From NCBI GenBank assembly GCA_013289045.1, contig JABDAU010000035.1:1-37457 (forward strand): a stretch of 37,457 nucleotides of DNA, given 5' to 3'. The position numbers and the translations under genes were made by a program. Shown in pieces: positions 7,705 to 15,945 of this stretch; the first letter of the stretch is position 1, and the number at the start of each line of letters is the position of its first letter. Below the pieces are notes generated by a model. It was not told the origin of the DNA and made no database searches. It saw only the letters and a list, made by a program, of their open reading frames with translations. The DNA is from Bacteroidota bacterium. Lineage in GTDB: Bacteria > Bacteroidota > Bacteroidia > Sphingobacteriales > Sphingobacteriaceae.

Positions 7705-10700
7705 ATGCACGCTACTGATAATTATGATTTACTGATCGTCAAGATCAACACCTTCATCCGCAAGTATTATTTCAATAATCTTTTGCGGGGGCTCATCTTT
7801 TTGGGTTCAGGGCTGTTTTCGGCTTATGTGGTGATCACGCTGGGCGAGTATTTCGGCAATTTCAGTGTATTGCTGCGTACCGTCCTGTTTTACTTTTTTA
7901 TCCTGTTGAATCTCGGGCTCATCACCTGGCTGGTTATCCCTTCGTTGCTGGCCTGGCTTAAACTCAGCAAAACATTATCGCATGATGAAGCGGCCGCAAT
8001 TATCGGCAAACATTTTACAGACGTAAACGATAAGCTGCTCAACACGCTTCAGCTAAAAAAACAAGCTGCTCTTGATGACAAACACCGTGCCCTCATCGAA
8101 GCCAGCATCGACCAAAAGATCGAGTTGCTTAAACCGGTAAGCTTTCCATCCGCAGTAAACATCCGCGAGAATAATAAATACCTTAAATGGATCATCATAC
8201 CTGTAGCCGTTATCTGCCTCATTGCCCTGGCAGCGCCATCCGTTTTAACGGAAAGCACCAAAAGGCTCATCAGGCATAATGAATATTTCGCACCGGTAGC
8301 GCCGTTTCAGTTCAATGTGTTGAATTCTTCGCTGAATGCTGTTCAGGGCCAGGATCTGAAACTCGATGTAAAACTCACCGGCGATAAGATTCCAGCCGAT
8401 GTTTATGTAGAGCTGTCCAATAACACCTTCAAGCTGGATAAACAGAATCTCAGCCATTTTCAATACCTGTTCACCAACCTGCAGCAAAACACTACGTTCC
8501 GGCTTACGGCAAACGGATTTACCTCTGCGCCTTATGAGATCAAAGTTAATCTCCGTCCGTCGTTATTACATTTTGATGTGGATCTCAACTATCCGGCCTA
8601 TCTCCATAAAAAACCGGAAACGGTTGCCAATGCCGGCGATCTAATTATCCCGGCCGGAACAACTGTCAATTGGCAATTCCATACCGAGCATACTACCGGG
8701 CTGGCTTTTTCTATCGGCAACAAAACCGAAAACATCAGCGAAAGCAGTCATGATGTGTTTACCCACCGCGAAAGGGTAGTAAATAATACCACCTACAAGA
8801 TCAACCCGCAAAACACTTTGGTAAGGAACAGCGATTCGGCAAGCTATCGCATCAATGTCATCGCCGATGAGCCGCCGACCATCAATGTCGAAGAAAAACC
8901 GGATTCGGTAAGCATAAAGGTTTTTTATTTTGATGGAAAGATCCAGGATGACCATGGCTTTTCCTCGCTCCTCTTCTGCTATCGCACCGGAGCACCGGGT
9001 GATAAAAATGCGAAGCTCATTACCAGGCCGGTTAAAGCTGATCTGTCGCAAACCCAATCGGATTTCTTTTATTACTGGAACCTGAAAGACCTCGGCATAA
9101 AACCCGGCGACCAGGTAACCTACTTTTTCGAAGTCGCAGATAATGATGGTGTAAACGGCCCTAAAAAAGCACGCACCTCCGAGCGTATGCTCAATGTTCC
9201 GGACGCCAGGGAGCTGAACGAGCAGATGAACCAAAACACACAAGCCGTAAAACAAAAAATGGAATCGGCAGCGAAAATTGCCGGGCAGGTGGAGCACGAT
9301 GCACAAAAGCTGAACGAAATGCTGCTCAACAAAAACTCGCTCACTTTTGACGAGAAAAAGCAGATCCAGGACCTGCTGCAGAAAAAACAAGACCTTGATA
9401 ACCTGGTAAAAGAGATCCAGGATGAAAATAAAAAGAACAATTATAACCGCCAGGAAAATCAGCAGCAGTCGCAGGAGTTAACTGAAAAGCAAAAGCAGAT
9501 GGACAAGCTCATGAACAACGTCCTCGACCCGAAAATGCAGCAAATGCTTCAAAACCTGCAGCAGCTTTTACAACAAGACCAGAAGGATGCCACGAGGGAC
9601 AACCTGGCGAAAATGCAGTCGGACAACAAATCCCTGCAAAAAGAATTGAGCCGGATGCTGGAATTGTATAAAAAATTGGCATTTGACCAGAAATTAGAAC
9701 AAAATATAAATCAGCTTAACCAATTATCACAACAGCAGCAAAAGCTGGCCGGGCAGGATAAACAAAGCGGCGCTAACCCACAGCAGGCGCAGCAACAGCA
9801 GCAAAAACTGAATACTGATTTTAATGATCTGAAAAAATCGCTGGACGACCTGAAAAAAGAAAACGACCAGAACGGCGGCAAAATGGGTTTCCAGGATCCG
9901 AAAAGCGATGAGCAGAATATCGACCGGCAAATGCAGCAAAGCAGCGATGACCTGCAAAAAAACGATCCGTCGAAAGCGTCAAAGTCCCAACAGCAGGCAG
10001 CGGGCCAGATGAAGCAGCTGGCCGATAAAATGCAGCAGCAAAATGATTCGGCAGAAGGTGAAGAAACGCAAATTGATATTCAGCAGCTGCGCGAATTGCT
10101 GAAAAACCTTGTAAATAGCTCGTTTGCACAGGAAGATGTGATGCAGAAGCTAAAAGCAACCTTTCCTACCGATCCGGAGTATGTTATTTTGGCGCAAAAG
10201 CAAAAAGATATAAAAGACAATTTGAAAACTGCCGAAGACAGTTTATATTCGCTGAGTAAACGTGTACCGCAAATACAATCCACTGTAAACAAGGAAATTG
10301 CAGGGATTAACGAAAACATTGACAAAGCTTTGGGCTACCTGGGCGACAGGCAAACCCCCGAAGCTACCGGCCGGCAGCAATATGCCATGACTGCAATGAA
10401 CAATCTGGCACTAATGTTGAATGAAGCATTACAGCAGTTGCAAAACGAAAAGAAGAACGGACAGGGAGGCAAGGGCAAAAAGAAGTCGCTTGCACAATTA
10501 GCACAGATGCAGCAGGAGCTTGAGCAGAACATGCAGAAAGCGAAACAACAGATGCAACAGCAGGGCCAACAAGGGCAAAACGGCCAAAAGCAGGGACAGG
10601 AAGGGATGAGTGAACAATTGGCGAAAATGGCGCGCCAGCAGCAAATGATACGCGAAATGCTGCAGGACATTAACCAGGATGAAAATAAAAACGGGCAGAA

Positions 10701-11034
10701 CCCGTTAGGTAATCTGGATAAAATATCGCAGCAGATGGAACAAAACGAGCGCGATCTCGTAAACAAGCGCATTACCGATGAAACACTGAAGCGCCAGGCG
10801 GAAATAAAGACCAGGTTGCTGGAGGCCGATAAAGCAGATCAGCAGCGCGAACAGGACGATAAACGTGAAAGCAATGCAGGGAAAGACATGCCGCCGGGTT
10901 ATATAAAGGCGCTACAGAACTACCAGCAGGCGAAGGCAAAACAAACGGAGCAGATAAAAACAGAGTCGCCGGCCTTGAATATATATTATAAACAAAAGAT
11001 TAATTTATACTTTGATCACATTAATGCCAGATAG
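7705..11034 (+). CDS. DUF4175-family giant membrane coiled-coil protein
   Basis: 1109 aa. Membrane segments are predicted at about 27-47, 57-80 and 157-180, followed by an Ig-like or beta-rich extracytoplasmic part to about residue 490. A very long Gln-, Lys- and Asn-rich helical region then runs to the end (many QQQ runs, heptad-like spacing). This matches the Bacteroidota DUF4175 family, whose function is not known to me. The gene is directly followed by an RsbW-like kinase, whose start is two bases after this stop, and by ybeY, so the three are probably one transcription unit. The Gln-rich repeats (cag/caa/cagcag) could be prone to length variation. Confidence 0.85.
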   Translation: MHATDNYDLLIVKINTFIRKYYFNNLLRGLIFLGSGLFSAYVVITLGEYFGNFSVLLRTVLFYFFILLNLGLITWLVIPSLLAWLKLSKTLSHDEAAAIIGKHFTDVNDKLLNTLQLKKQAALDDKHRALIEASIDQKIELLKPVSFPSAVNIRENNKYLKWIIIPVAVICLIALAAPSVLTESTKRLIRHNEYFAPVAPFQFNVLNSSLNAVQGQDLKLDVKLTGDKIPADVYVELSNNTFKLDKQNLSHFQYLFTNLQQNTTFRLTANGFTSAPYEIKVNLRPSLLHFDVDLNYPAYLHKKPETVANAGDLIIPAGTTVNWQFHTEHTTGLAFSIGNKTENISESSHDVFTHRERVVNNTTYKINPQNTLVRNSDSASYRINVIADEPPTINVEEKPDSVSIKVFYFDGKIQDDHGFSSLLFCYRTGAPGDKNAKLITRPVKADLSQTQSDFFYYWNLKDLGIKPGDQVTYFFEVADNDGVNGPKKARTSERMLNVPDARELNEQMNQNTQAVKQKMESAAKIAGQVEHDAQKLNEMLLNKNSLTFDEKKQIQDLLQKKQDLDNLVKEIQDENKKNNYNRQENQQQSQELTEKQKQMDKLMNNVLDPKMQQMLQNLQQLLQQDQKDATRDNLAKMQSDNKSLQKELSRMLELYKKLAFDQKLEQNINQLNQLSQQQQKLAGQDKQSGANPQQAQQQQQKLNTDFNDLKKSLDDLKKENDQNGGKMGFQDPKSDEQNIDRQMQQSSDDLQKNDPSKASKSQQQAAGQMKQLADKMQQQNDSAEGEETQIDIQQLRELLKNLVNSSFAQEDVMQKLKATFPTDPEYVILAQKQKDIKDNLKTAEDSLYSLSKRVPQIQSTVNKEIAGINENIDKALGYLGDRQTPEATGRQQYAMTAMNNLALMLNEALQQLQNEKKNGQGGKGKKKSLAQLAQMQQELEQNMQKAKQQMQQQGQQGQNGQKQGQEGMSEQLAKMARQQQMIREMLQDINQDENKNGQNPLGNLDKISQQMEQNERDLVNKRITDETLKRQAEIKTRLLEADKADQQREQDDKRESNAGKDMPPGYIKALQNYQQAKAKQTEQIKTESPALNIYYKQKINLYFDHINAR

Positions 11035-11035
11035 T

Positions 11036-11458
11036 ATGGAACAGGACGATGTTCAGGCAGGACAATTGTATACGTTGCAGCTTCCTTCAACACAGGAAAG
11101 CATTACGCAATTGGAAGCTCTTATTGAAACTATAGCTGATAAATACAAGATTAGCGAAGACACCTTTGCTAATATGATGACCTGCCTTAACGAAGCGCTG
11201 ATCAATGCCATTAAACACGGCAACAGGATGGATGCCGATAAAAAGGTGATCATTAATGCCGAAGTTGAGCCGAAGCGCATTGTTTGGACGGTTACCGACG
11301 AAGGCCCGGGTTTTGACTACACTAACCTGCCCGACCCAACAGCAGCCGAAAACATTGAGAACCTGACAGGCCGCGGTGTATTTATCATCAAACATCTCGC
11401 CGACCAGTGCATATTCAATGCCTCAGGCAATGAAGTTGAACTTCATTTTAAGATCTAA
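11036..11458 (+). CDS. RsbW-like ATP-binding protein (anti-sigma factor / serine kinase type)
   Basis: About 140 aa, a stand-alone GHKL ATPase domain of the HATPase_c_2 type. The N-box reads CLNEALINAIKHGN, the G1 box DEGPGF and the G2 box GRGVFIIKHLAD. Such proteins bind and inhibit sigma factors or phosphorylate an STAS-domain antagonist. No antagonist or sigma factor is encoded nearby, so the target is unknown. The start is uncertain: ATG at 11036 lies just after the DUF4175 stop, and ATG at 11024 would overlap it by 11 bases. The stop shares one base with the ybeY start (TAATG), indicating coupled translation. Confidence 0.85.
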   Translation: MEQDDVQAGQLYTLQLPSTQESITQLEALIETIADKYKISEDTFANMMTCLNEALINAIKHGNRMDADKKVIINAEVEPKRIVWTVTDEGPGFDYTNLPDPTAAENIENLTGRGVFIIKHLADQCIFNASGNEVELHFKI

Positions 11459-11889
11459 TGCCCGCAATTAGTTTTTTCGAAGAGGACATACAGTTCAAAC
11501 TTAAAAATAAAGCGCAGGTACGGCAATGGATAAGCAATACCGTTATTGCCGAAGGCTATAGGCTAAAAGAACTCACCTATATTTTCTGTTCGGATGCATA
11601 CCTGTTGCAGATCAACCGGCAGTATCTCGATCACGACACGTATACCGACATCATCACCTTTGACAATTCCGAAGAGGAAGGCAGGATCATCGGTGATATT
11701 TTTATTTCTATAGAGCGCATCCGCGAGAACTCCGCAAAATTTAATGTAAGCGAAACCGACGAGCTTCACCGCGTCATCATTCATGGCGTTTTACATTTAC
11801 TTGGCTACAAGGACAAAACGGCCGTAAGTAAAGAAAAAATGACACAAAAAGAGGATGAGTATTTGAGTAAAAGAAGTTTTATTAGCTAA
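11458..11889 (+). CDS. ybeY: Endoribonuclease YbeY (rRNA maturation)
   Basis: 143 aa, the usual length for this metal-dependent RNase involved in 16S rRNA 3'-end processing and ribosome quality control. The conserved DTYTDIITFD segment (around 58-67) and the metal-site segment HGVLHLLGYKD are present, with His109 and His113. The position of the usual third histidine is occupied by Asp119; from memory this KD form is shared by Bacteroidota relatives, so it is probably functional. Translationally coupled to the RsbW-like gene by a one-base overlap. Confidence 0.93.
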   Translation: MPAISFFEEDIQFKLKNKAQVRQWISNTVIAEGYRLKELTYIFCSDAYLLQINRQYLDHDTYTDIITFDNSEEEGRIIGDIFISIERIRENSAKFNVSETDELHRVIIHGVLHLLGYKDKTAVSKEKMTQKEDEYLSKRSFIS

Positions 11890-11927
11890 TTTTACCGCAT
11901 CCATCTGTCACCAACATTTTAAAACAT

Positions 11928-12446
11928 ATGAAAATATTAGCAATCGCGCTCGCTTTCACATTCGCTTTTTTAAAAGCTGATGCACCGGCTTACAATTTCC
12001 AGTTAAAAAGTATTACAGGCAAGGATTTTAATTTGGCCCAATACAAAGGCAAAAAGATCCTGATCGTTAACACTGCTTCTAAATGCGGTTACACTCCGCA
12101 GTACAAGGACCTGGAAAAATTGTATGAAACCTACAAAGACAAATTAGTGATCGTTGGCTTCCCGGCTAATAACTTTGGCGGCCAGGAGCCAGGCACTGAC
12201 CAGGACATCCAAACTTTTTGCCACGATAATTTCTCGGTTAGTTTCCCGATGAGTACTAAGGTTAGCGTAAAGGGTGACGATATCTGCCCGCTGTTCAAAT
12301 ATCTTACAACAGCACCAAACCCTGATTTCACCGGAGACATTCACTGGAACTTTGAAAAATTCCTGCTTGATGAGAATGGAAACCTCATTCACCGTTTCCG
12401 CTCACAAACCACACCGATGTCACCAGATCTGACTAAGTATTTGTAA
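11928..12446 (+). CDS. Exported glutathione peroxidase-family thiol peroxidase
   Basis: 172 aa. A hydrophobic signal-like N-terminus (about 1-17) suggests export to the periplasm. The GPx fold has all four active-site residues in place: Cys53 in SKCGYT (cysteine rather than selenocysteine), Gln86 in GGQEPG, and Trp140 and Asn141 in HWNFEKFL. It reduces peroxides, in bacteria usually with thioredoxin rather than glutathione as donor. It follows ybeY by 38 bases and may be read with that operon or from its own promoter (TAATTTTA at 11887-11894 is one base off consensus). A strong terminator follows. Confidence 0.93.
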   Translation: MKILAIALAFTFAFLKADAPAYNFQLKSITGKDFNLAQYKGKKILIVNTASKCGYTPQYKDLEKLYETYKDKLVIVGFPANNFGGQEPGTDQDIQTFCHDNFSVSFPMSTKVSVKGDDICPLFKYLTTAPNPDFTGDIHWNFEKFLLDENGNLIHRFRSQTTPMSPDLTKYL

Positions 12447-12465
12447 AAGATTTTTTTCTTATCAG

Positions 12466-12493
12466 AAAGGCCACTAAATAAGTGGCCTTTTTT
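12466..12493 (+). terminator. Rho-independent terminator after the peroxidase gene
   Basis: Perfect ten-pair stem AAAGGCCACT / AGTGGCCTTT with a five-base loop, running into six T residues, 20 bases after the stop codon at 12446. Confidence 0.9.
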
Positions 12494-12527
12494 GTTTATA
12501 CATGAAGCATATCAACGGGATAGAAAC

Positions 12528-12552
12528 TTACGAAGTTTTAAAAACTTCGTAA
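12528..12552. repeat. 25-bp perfect inverted repeat
   Basis: TTACGAAGTTTT and AAAACTTCGTAA flank a single A. It lies between the convergent peroxidase and MCE genes. No T-run follows on either strand, so it is not a clear terminator; it may be a small dispersed palindromic repeat. Confidence 0.55.
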
Positions 12553-12574
12553 ATTTGGTGATAATCTGATGTGC

Positions 12575-12607
12575 AATTTGTTTTGACAAATTGTGTCAAA
12601 ACAAATT
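12575..12607. repeat. 33-bp inverted repeat with perfect 14-bp arms
   Basis: AATTTGTTTTGACA (12575-12588) and TGTCAAAACAAATT (12594-12607) flank a five-base loop. A further inverted copy of the inner part (TTTTGTCAAAA, 12606-12616) follows. It lies 11 bases beyond the MCE stop codon; a role as RNA stabiliser or weak terminator for the Mla operon is possible. Confidence 0.6.
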
Positions 12608-12618
12608 TTGTCAAAATA

Positions 12619-13368
12619 TTACTTTTGCTGTTGAGGCTGTGCATCTTGCGCTTTCTTTATCGAATCCTGCTGCGCTTTCTTCTTCTTGCTTTTAAAAAAG
12701 CCTTTCAGCAAAAAATTATGTTGTGCAGCTTGCAGGTCTTCATTAAGCGTGCTGCTTGTTTTATGTACATTTTGTATGGTCGATTTTGCTGATTTTACGG
12801 TAGCATCCAAATCTTTAGCCATCTTGTCATCATTCAGCATTCTGCCCAGGCTTCCCTTGCCATGATTAACCTTGGCCGTGATCTCCGATAGGTTTTGAAT
12901 AAGGTCGCCTGCATTATCGGCGATCCTGGTTAACTTGGTCATCACCTTATCAACGTCCAATGGGTTTACAGTGATCAACTCGTCACCTTCTTTTATTTCT
13001 TCGGTACTGGTTAATCCCCCCGGCGCAATCACGATCAGCTTATCGCCCATCAATCCATCACTGCCGATACTCATTTTCGAGTCTCGCTTAATGAATTTCT
13101 TAACTGAGTTGTTCAGTGTCAGGCCAACTTTAACAGTACTATCATTTATGATAGCGATATTATCCACCACCCCAACATTTATACCGGCGAAACGCACATT
13201 ATTGCCTATTACCAAACCGTTCACATTCCGGAATTTCCCGGATACATTAAATGTTGAGCTGAACAGGTTCTTTTTCTGCCCGATAAGGTACATAGCGGCT
13301 ACCAGCACGGCTAACCCAACCAGTGCAAACAGGCCAATTTTTATTTTTTGAGATGCTGTCGTTTTCAT
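12619..13368 (-). CDS. mlaD: MCE-domain lipid-transport protein (MlaD type)
   Basis: 249 aa: short cytoplasmic N-terminus, one membrane anchor at about 11-30, a single MCE domain at about 38-116 (GKFRNVNGLVIGNNVRFAGINVGVV ... MSIGSDGLMGDKLI), then helical sequence with a Lys/Gln-rich end. MlaD-type proteins form hexameric rings that bind phospholipid in the periplasm and feed the MlaE/MlaF transporter, helping maintain outer-membrane asymmetry. The start overlaps the end of the ATPase gene by four bases. No mlaC or mlaB gene is present, as in many Bacteroidota operons of this type. Confidence 0.92.
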   Translation of the reverse strand: MKTTASQKIKIGLFALVGLAVLVAAMYLIGQKKNLFSSTFNVSGKFRNVNGLVIGNNVRFAGINVGVVDNIAIINDSTVKVGLTLNNSVKKFIKRDSKMSIGSDGLMGDKLIVIAPGGLTSTEEIKEGDELITVNPLDVDKVMTKLTRIADNAGDLIQNLSEITAKVNHGKGSLGRMLNDDKMAKDLDATVKSAKSTIQNVHKTSSTLNEDLQAAQHNFLLKGFFKSKKKKAQQDSIKKAQDAQPQQQK

Positions 13369-14150
13369 TTCTCTTTGTTAAAATATGATCTTACAAATTC
13401 GTTATCCGAATGCTCCATGTCTTTAAATGTTCCTTCGGCTATATATTCACCGTCCTTCATCATTACCACGCGGTCGGCTGTTATGCGTGCGCAATCCATG
13501 TCATGGGTGATGATAATTGAAGTGGTCTTGTATTTCTTTTGCATGTCCATTATCAGCTTACTGATCTCCCGCGAGGTAACAGGATCAAGCCCCGTTGTCG
13601 GTTCATCATACAGCATGATCTCCGGGTTCACGATCAGCGTACGCGCCAGTCCGGCCCTTTTGCGCATCCCGCCCGAGAGGTCTGATGGCATTTTATCTAT
13701 AGCGTCCGCCAAGCCCACGCTTTCCAGCACTTCATTTACCCGCTCATCTATTTCGTGCTGATCTTTCATTTTCAATACACGTGTAAGCGGAAATTCCATA
13801 TTCTCGCGCACGGTCATCGAATCATACAAAGCAGCGCCCTGGAACAGGAAGCCGATCTTCATACGCAATTCTTTCAGCTCCTTTTCATTCAATTCAGGTA
13901 CATTTTCGCCAAAAACTTTTAGTGTGCCGCTGTCCGGCGTTAGCATACCTACAATACATTGTATGGTAACCGATTTCCCCTCGCCGGACTTGCCGAGCAC
14001 CACCACATTTTCGCCTTTGTGCACTTCCAGGTTGATATCTTTCAATACCTCTTTCTGGCCAAAGGACTTCTTCAGGTGTTTGATCTCTATGATCATCTCG
14101 CCCTTTCCTTTTGGGATTTCCTTCGCCATATGTTCCTTAACCGCTTCCAT
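13365..14150 (-). CDS. mlaF: ABC transporter ATPase (MlaF type)
   Basis: 261 aa. Walker A is GKSGEGKS, the signature LSGGMRKRAGLAR and Walker B IMLYDEPTTGLDP, followed by the H-loop ITHD. The Ser/Glu in Walker A and the LSGGM signature are typical of the Mla subfamily. It powers phospholipid movement through the MlaE permease on the cytoplasmic face of the inner membrane. It starts two bases from the mlaE stop and overlaps mlaD by four bases, so the three genes are one operon. The N-terminal 18 residues precede the conserved IIEIKHLKKSFG; the internal ATG at MIIEIKHL is an alternative start. Confidence 0.93.
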   Translation of the reverse strand: MEAVKEHMAKEIPKGKGEMIIEIKHLKKSFGQKEVLKDINLEVHKGENVVVLGKSGEGKSVTIQCIVGMLTPDSGTLKVFGENVPELNEKELKELRMKIGFLFQGAALYDSMTVRENMEFPLTRVLKMKDQHEIDERVNEVLESVGLADAIDKMPSDLSGGMRKRAGLARTLIVNPEIMLYDEPTTGLDPVTSREISKLIMDMQKKYKTTSIIITHDMDCARITADRVVMMKDGEYIAEGTFKDMEHSDNEFVRSYFNKEK

Positions 14151-14151
14151 A

Positions 14152-14934
14152 TTAATGATAAAATAAGATGCTGGTTAACTGAACGGCAATGGCATCGATG
14201 ACGAAGATCCACAGCGAGGCGGTCACCACGGCCGAGTTTGCCGAGAGGCCCACACTCTCTGTACCACGGTTGGAGTTATAGCCTTTATAGCAGCCAACAA
14301 AGCCAATGGCGAGTCCAAAAAATATTGTTTTGACAAAAGCCGGCAAAAAATCGGAATAGTCGATGGAATAGATGCACTTGTGTATGTATAAAACGGCGCT
14401 TACATTGTCGTTGATATTGATGGCGAAGAAACCGCCTACCAAACCAATAAGGTCACCAATAATGGTGAGCAGCGGGATCATTAAAGTTGCAGCTAATATG
14501 CGGGTAACCACCAGGTATTGTATAGGGTTAGCGCCAGATACTTCCATGGCATCAATCTGTTCCGTCACTTTCATACTGCCCAGCTCTGCGCCAATGCTTG
14601 AAGAAATTTTGCCGGCGCATATAAGTGCGGTAATTACCGGGCCGATCTCGCGAATAAGCGATACGGAAAGTGTTTTGGGTAACATACCCTCCTGGCCAAA
14701 AGAAGCCAGCGACGGGCGCAATTGTAAAACAAGCACCGCGCCCATTATGAACGAAGTGATGCCCACCAGCATCATGGATTTATAACCGATCTCATAACAC
14801 TGGCGGACAAACTCCGACCATTCAAATCCTCCTGAAAATATATTGCGAAAAAAGCGACCGAAAAATAACCATTGATCACCAATGCTTGCAAACCATTTCC
14901 GCCATCCTGTAAGTTCAATATCCTGCGTGGCCAT
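14152..14934 (-). CDS. mlaE: ABC transporter permease (MlaE type)
   Basis: 260 aa integral membrane protein with five to six hydrophobic segments and the MlaE-family core (REIGPVITALICAGKISSSIGAELGSMKVTEQIDAMEVSGANPIQYLVVTR). It forms the inner-membrane channel of the Mla-type lipid transporter with the adjacent ATPase and MCE protein. First gene of the operon. The start MATQDIELTGWRKW leaves an amphipathic N-terminal helix as in other family members. The 90-bp gap upstream contains CAAATAAA (14992-14999), one base off a minus-strand -7 element. Confidence 0.94.
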   Translation of the reverse strand: MATQDIELTGWRKWFASIGDQWLFFGRFFRNIFSGGFEWSEFVRQCYEIGYKSMMLVGITSFIMGAVLVLQLRPSLASFGQEGMLPKTLSVSLIREIGPVITALICAGKISSSIGAELGSMKVTEQIDAMEVSGANPIQYLVVTRILAATLMIPLLTIIGDLIGLVGGFFAININDNVSAVLYIHKCIYSIDYSDFLPAFVKTIFFGLAIGFVGCYKGYNSNRGTESVGLSANSAVVTASLWIFVIDAIAVQLTSILFYH

Positions 14935-15024
14935 AAGTTTTTATTTAATGACTGTTAACAACAAATAGCCTTGTATTTGTTTTCAATCGCTCAAATAAAT
15001 TAACCCCTGGCAACTGGTACCGGC

Positions 15025-15735
15025 TTAATACATGGGAACTTCAATAAACAGCAAACGAGAGTTAGCTTCGGTTTTAATTGTAAGTGAACTGGTATCATAA
15101 ACACCTAAACCGTCCCTTTTGTTTAGCGTGGCGCCATCTACCTGCGCGCCGCCTTCAATTACGAATATATAAACGCCGTTTCCGGGTACTTTTATGTCGT
15201 ATTTAAACTCGTGGCCCTGCTCAAAATCACCCATGGAGAAAGTAGCATCCTGGTTGATCCATAAGCCGCCGGTTGTTGCGTCGGGCGATACTAATGTTAC
15301 CAATTTATTGGGCTGCAATTCGCCGGTAAAGTCTTTCTGGTCATATCTTGGTTTAATATTGCGTTCTTTAGGGAAAACCCAGATCTGCAACGTGTTAGCA
15401 GAATCGGTTTTGGAATGATTGTATTCGGAATGCGTTACGCCCGAACCTGCCGACATGGCCTGCACCTCGCCCGAATGGATCACACCGATATTGCCCATGC
15501 TGTCGCGATGCTCTAAAGCGCCGGAGATGGGGATGGTAACAATTTCCATGTTATCATGCGGGTGTGTACCGAAACCGGTTCCGCCGGTAATAACGTCGTC
15601 GTTCAAAACCCGTAAAGCGCCGAAATGCACTTTTTCAGGATCATAATAATTAGCAAAGCTGAATGAGAAATTAGCTTTCAGCCAGCCGTGGTCACTCTGT
15701 CCGCGTTCATTAGCGGGATGGAATATTTTTTTCAT
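15025..15735 (-). CDS. Pirin-family protein
   Basis: 236 aa, the YhhW-like bacterial pirin length, built as two cupin barrels. The metal-site residues of the N-terminal cupin are visible in FGTHPHDNMEIVT and GSGVTHSEYNHS. Bacterial pirins include quercetin 2,3-dioxygenases and redox-responsive proteins; the physiological substrate here cannot be told. Single gene on the minus strand, separated from the Mla operon by 90 bp and divergent from the next gene across a repeat-containing gap. Confidence 0.92.
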   Translation of the reverse strand: MKKIFHPANERGQSDHGWLKANFSFSFANYYDPEKVHFGALRVLNDDVITGGTGFGTHPHDNMEIVTIPISGALEHRDSMGNIGVIHSGEVQAMSAGSGVTHSEYNHSKTDSANTLQIWVFPKERNIKPRYDQKDFTGELQPNKLVTLVSPDATTGGLWINQDATFSMGDFEQGHEFKYDIKVPGNGVYIFVIEGGAQVDGATLNKRDGLGVYDTSSLTIKTEANSRLLFIEVPMY

Positions 15736-15740
15736 GTTAA

Positions 15741-15874
15741 GCCCCCTCTAAATCTCCCCCGGAAGGGGAGACTTTTGGATTGATTTTTTAAATTTTAAAT
15801 GCTTTACGATTGTTATCAATTGATTTAGTTGTTTTCTTACTAATCTCTAATCAACTAATCTCCAATCTCTAATT
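15741..15874. repeat. Intergenic hairpin and short-repeat block
   Basis: A G/C hairpin TCTCCCC / GGGGAGA (15753-15771, loop CGGAA) follows a CCCCCTCTAAA lead. Further on, a block at 15840-15874 repeats CTAATCTC / CAATCTCTAAT units. Such CTCCCC-GGGGAG hairpins and AATCTC repeats recur between genes in Sphingobacteriaceae as far as I recall; this needs a genome-wide count. They lie between divergent pirin and oxidoreductase genes. Confidence 0.45.
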
Positions 15875-15918
15875 ATATGTTACAACACACAATTCTTATT
15901 CCACAAATTAATTATGCT

Positions 15919-15926
15919 TATTTTTG
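15919..15926 (+). promoter_or_regulatory. -7 promoter element of the oxidoreductase/ABC-F operon
   Basis: TATTTTTG followed by C matches TAnnTTTG exactly and lies 20 bases before the ATG at 15946. It supports that start over the in-frame upstream codon at 15877. Confidence 0.55.
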
Positions 15927-15945
15927 CCCCTTGAAAATCAAAGGT

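Noticed and set aside
8641..9390. A 249-codon minus-strand open frame inside the DUF4175 gene
   Set aside because: It lies antisense to a well-supported gene, has no recognisable domain and its composition follows from the coding strand.
9420..10620. CAG-rich repeats in DUF4175 considered as a tandem-repeat array
   Set aside because: The repetition is at the level of Gln-rich coiled-coil coding; no fixed DNA repeat unit is visible.
10335..10772. Cys/Phe-rich minus-strand open frame opposite the Gln-rich region
   Set aside because: Its composition is simply the reverse complement of CAG/CAA-rich codons; no start context or homology.
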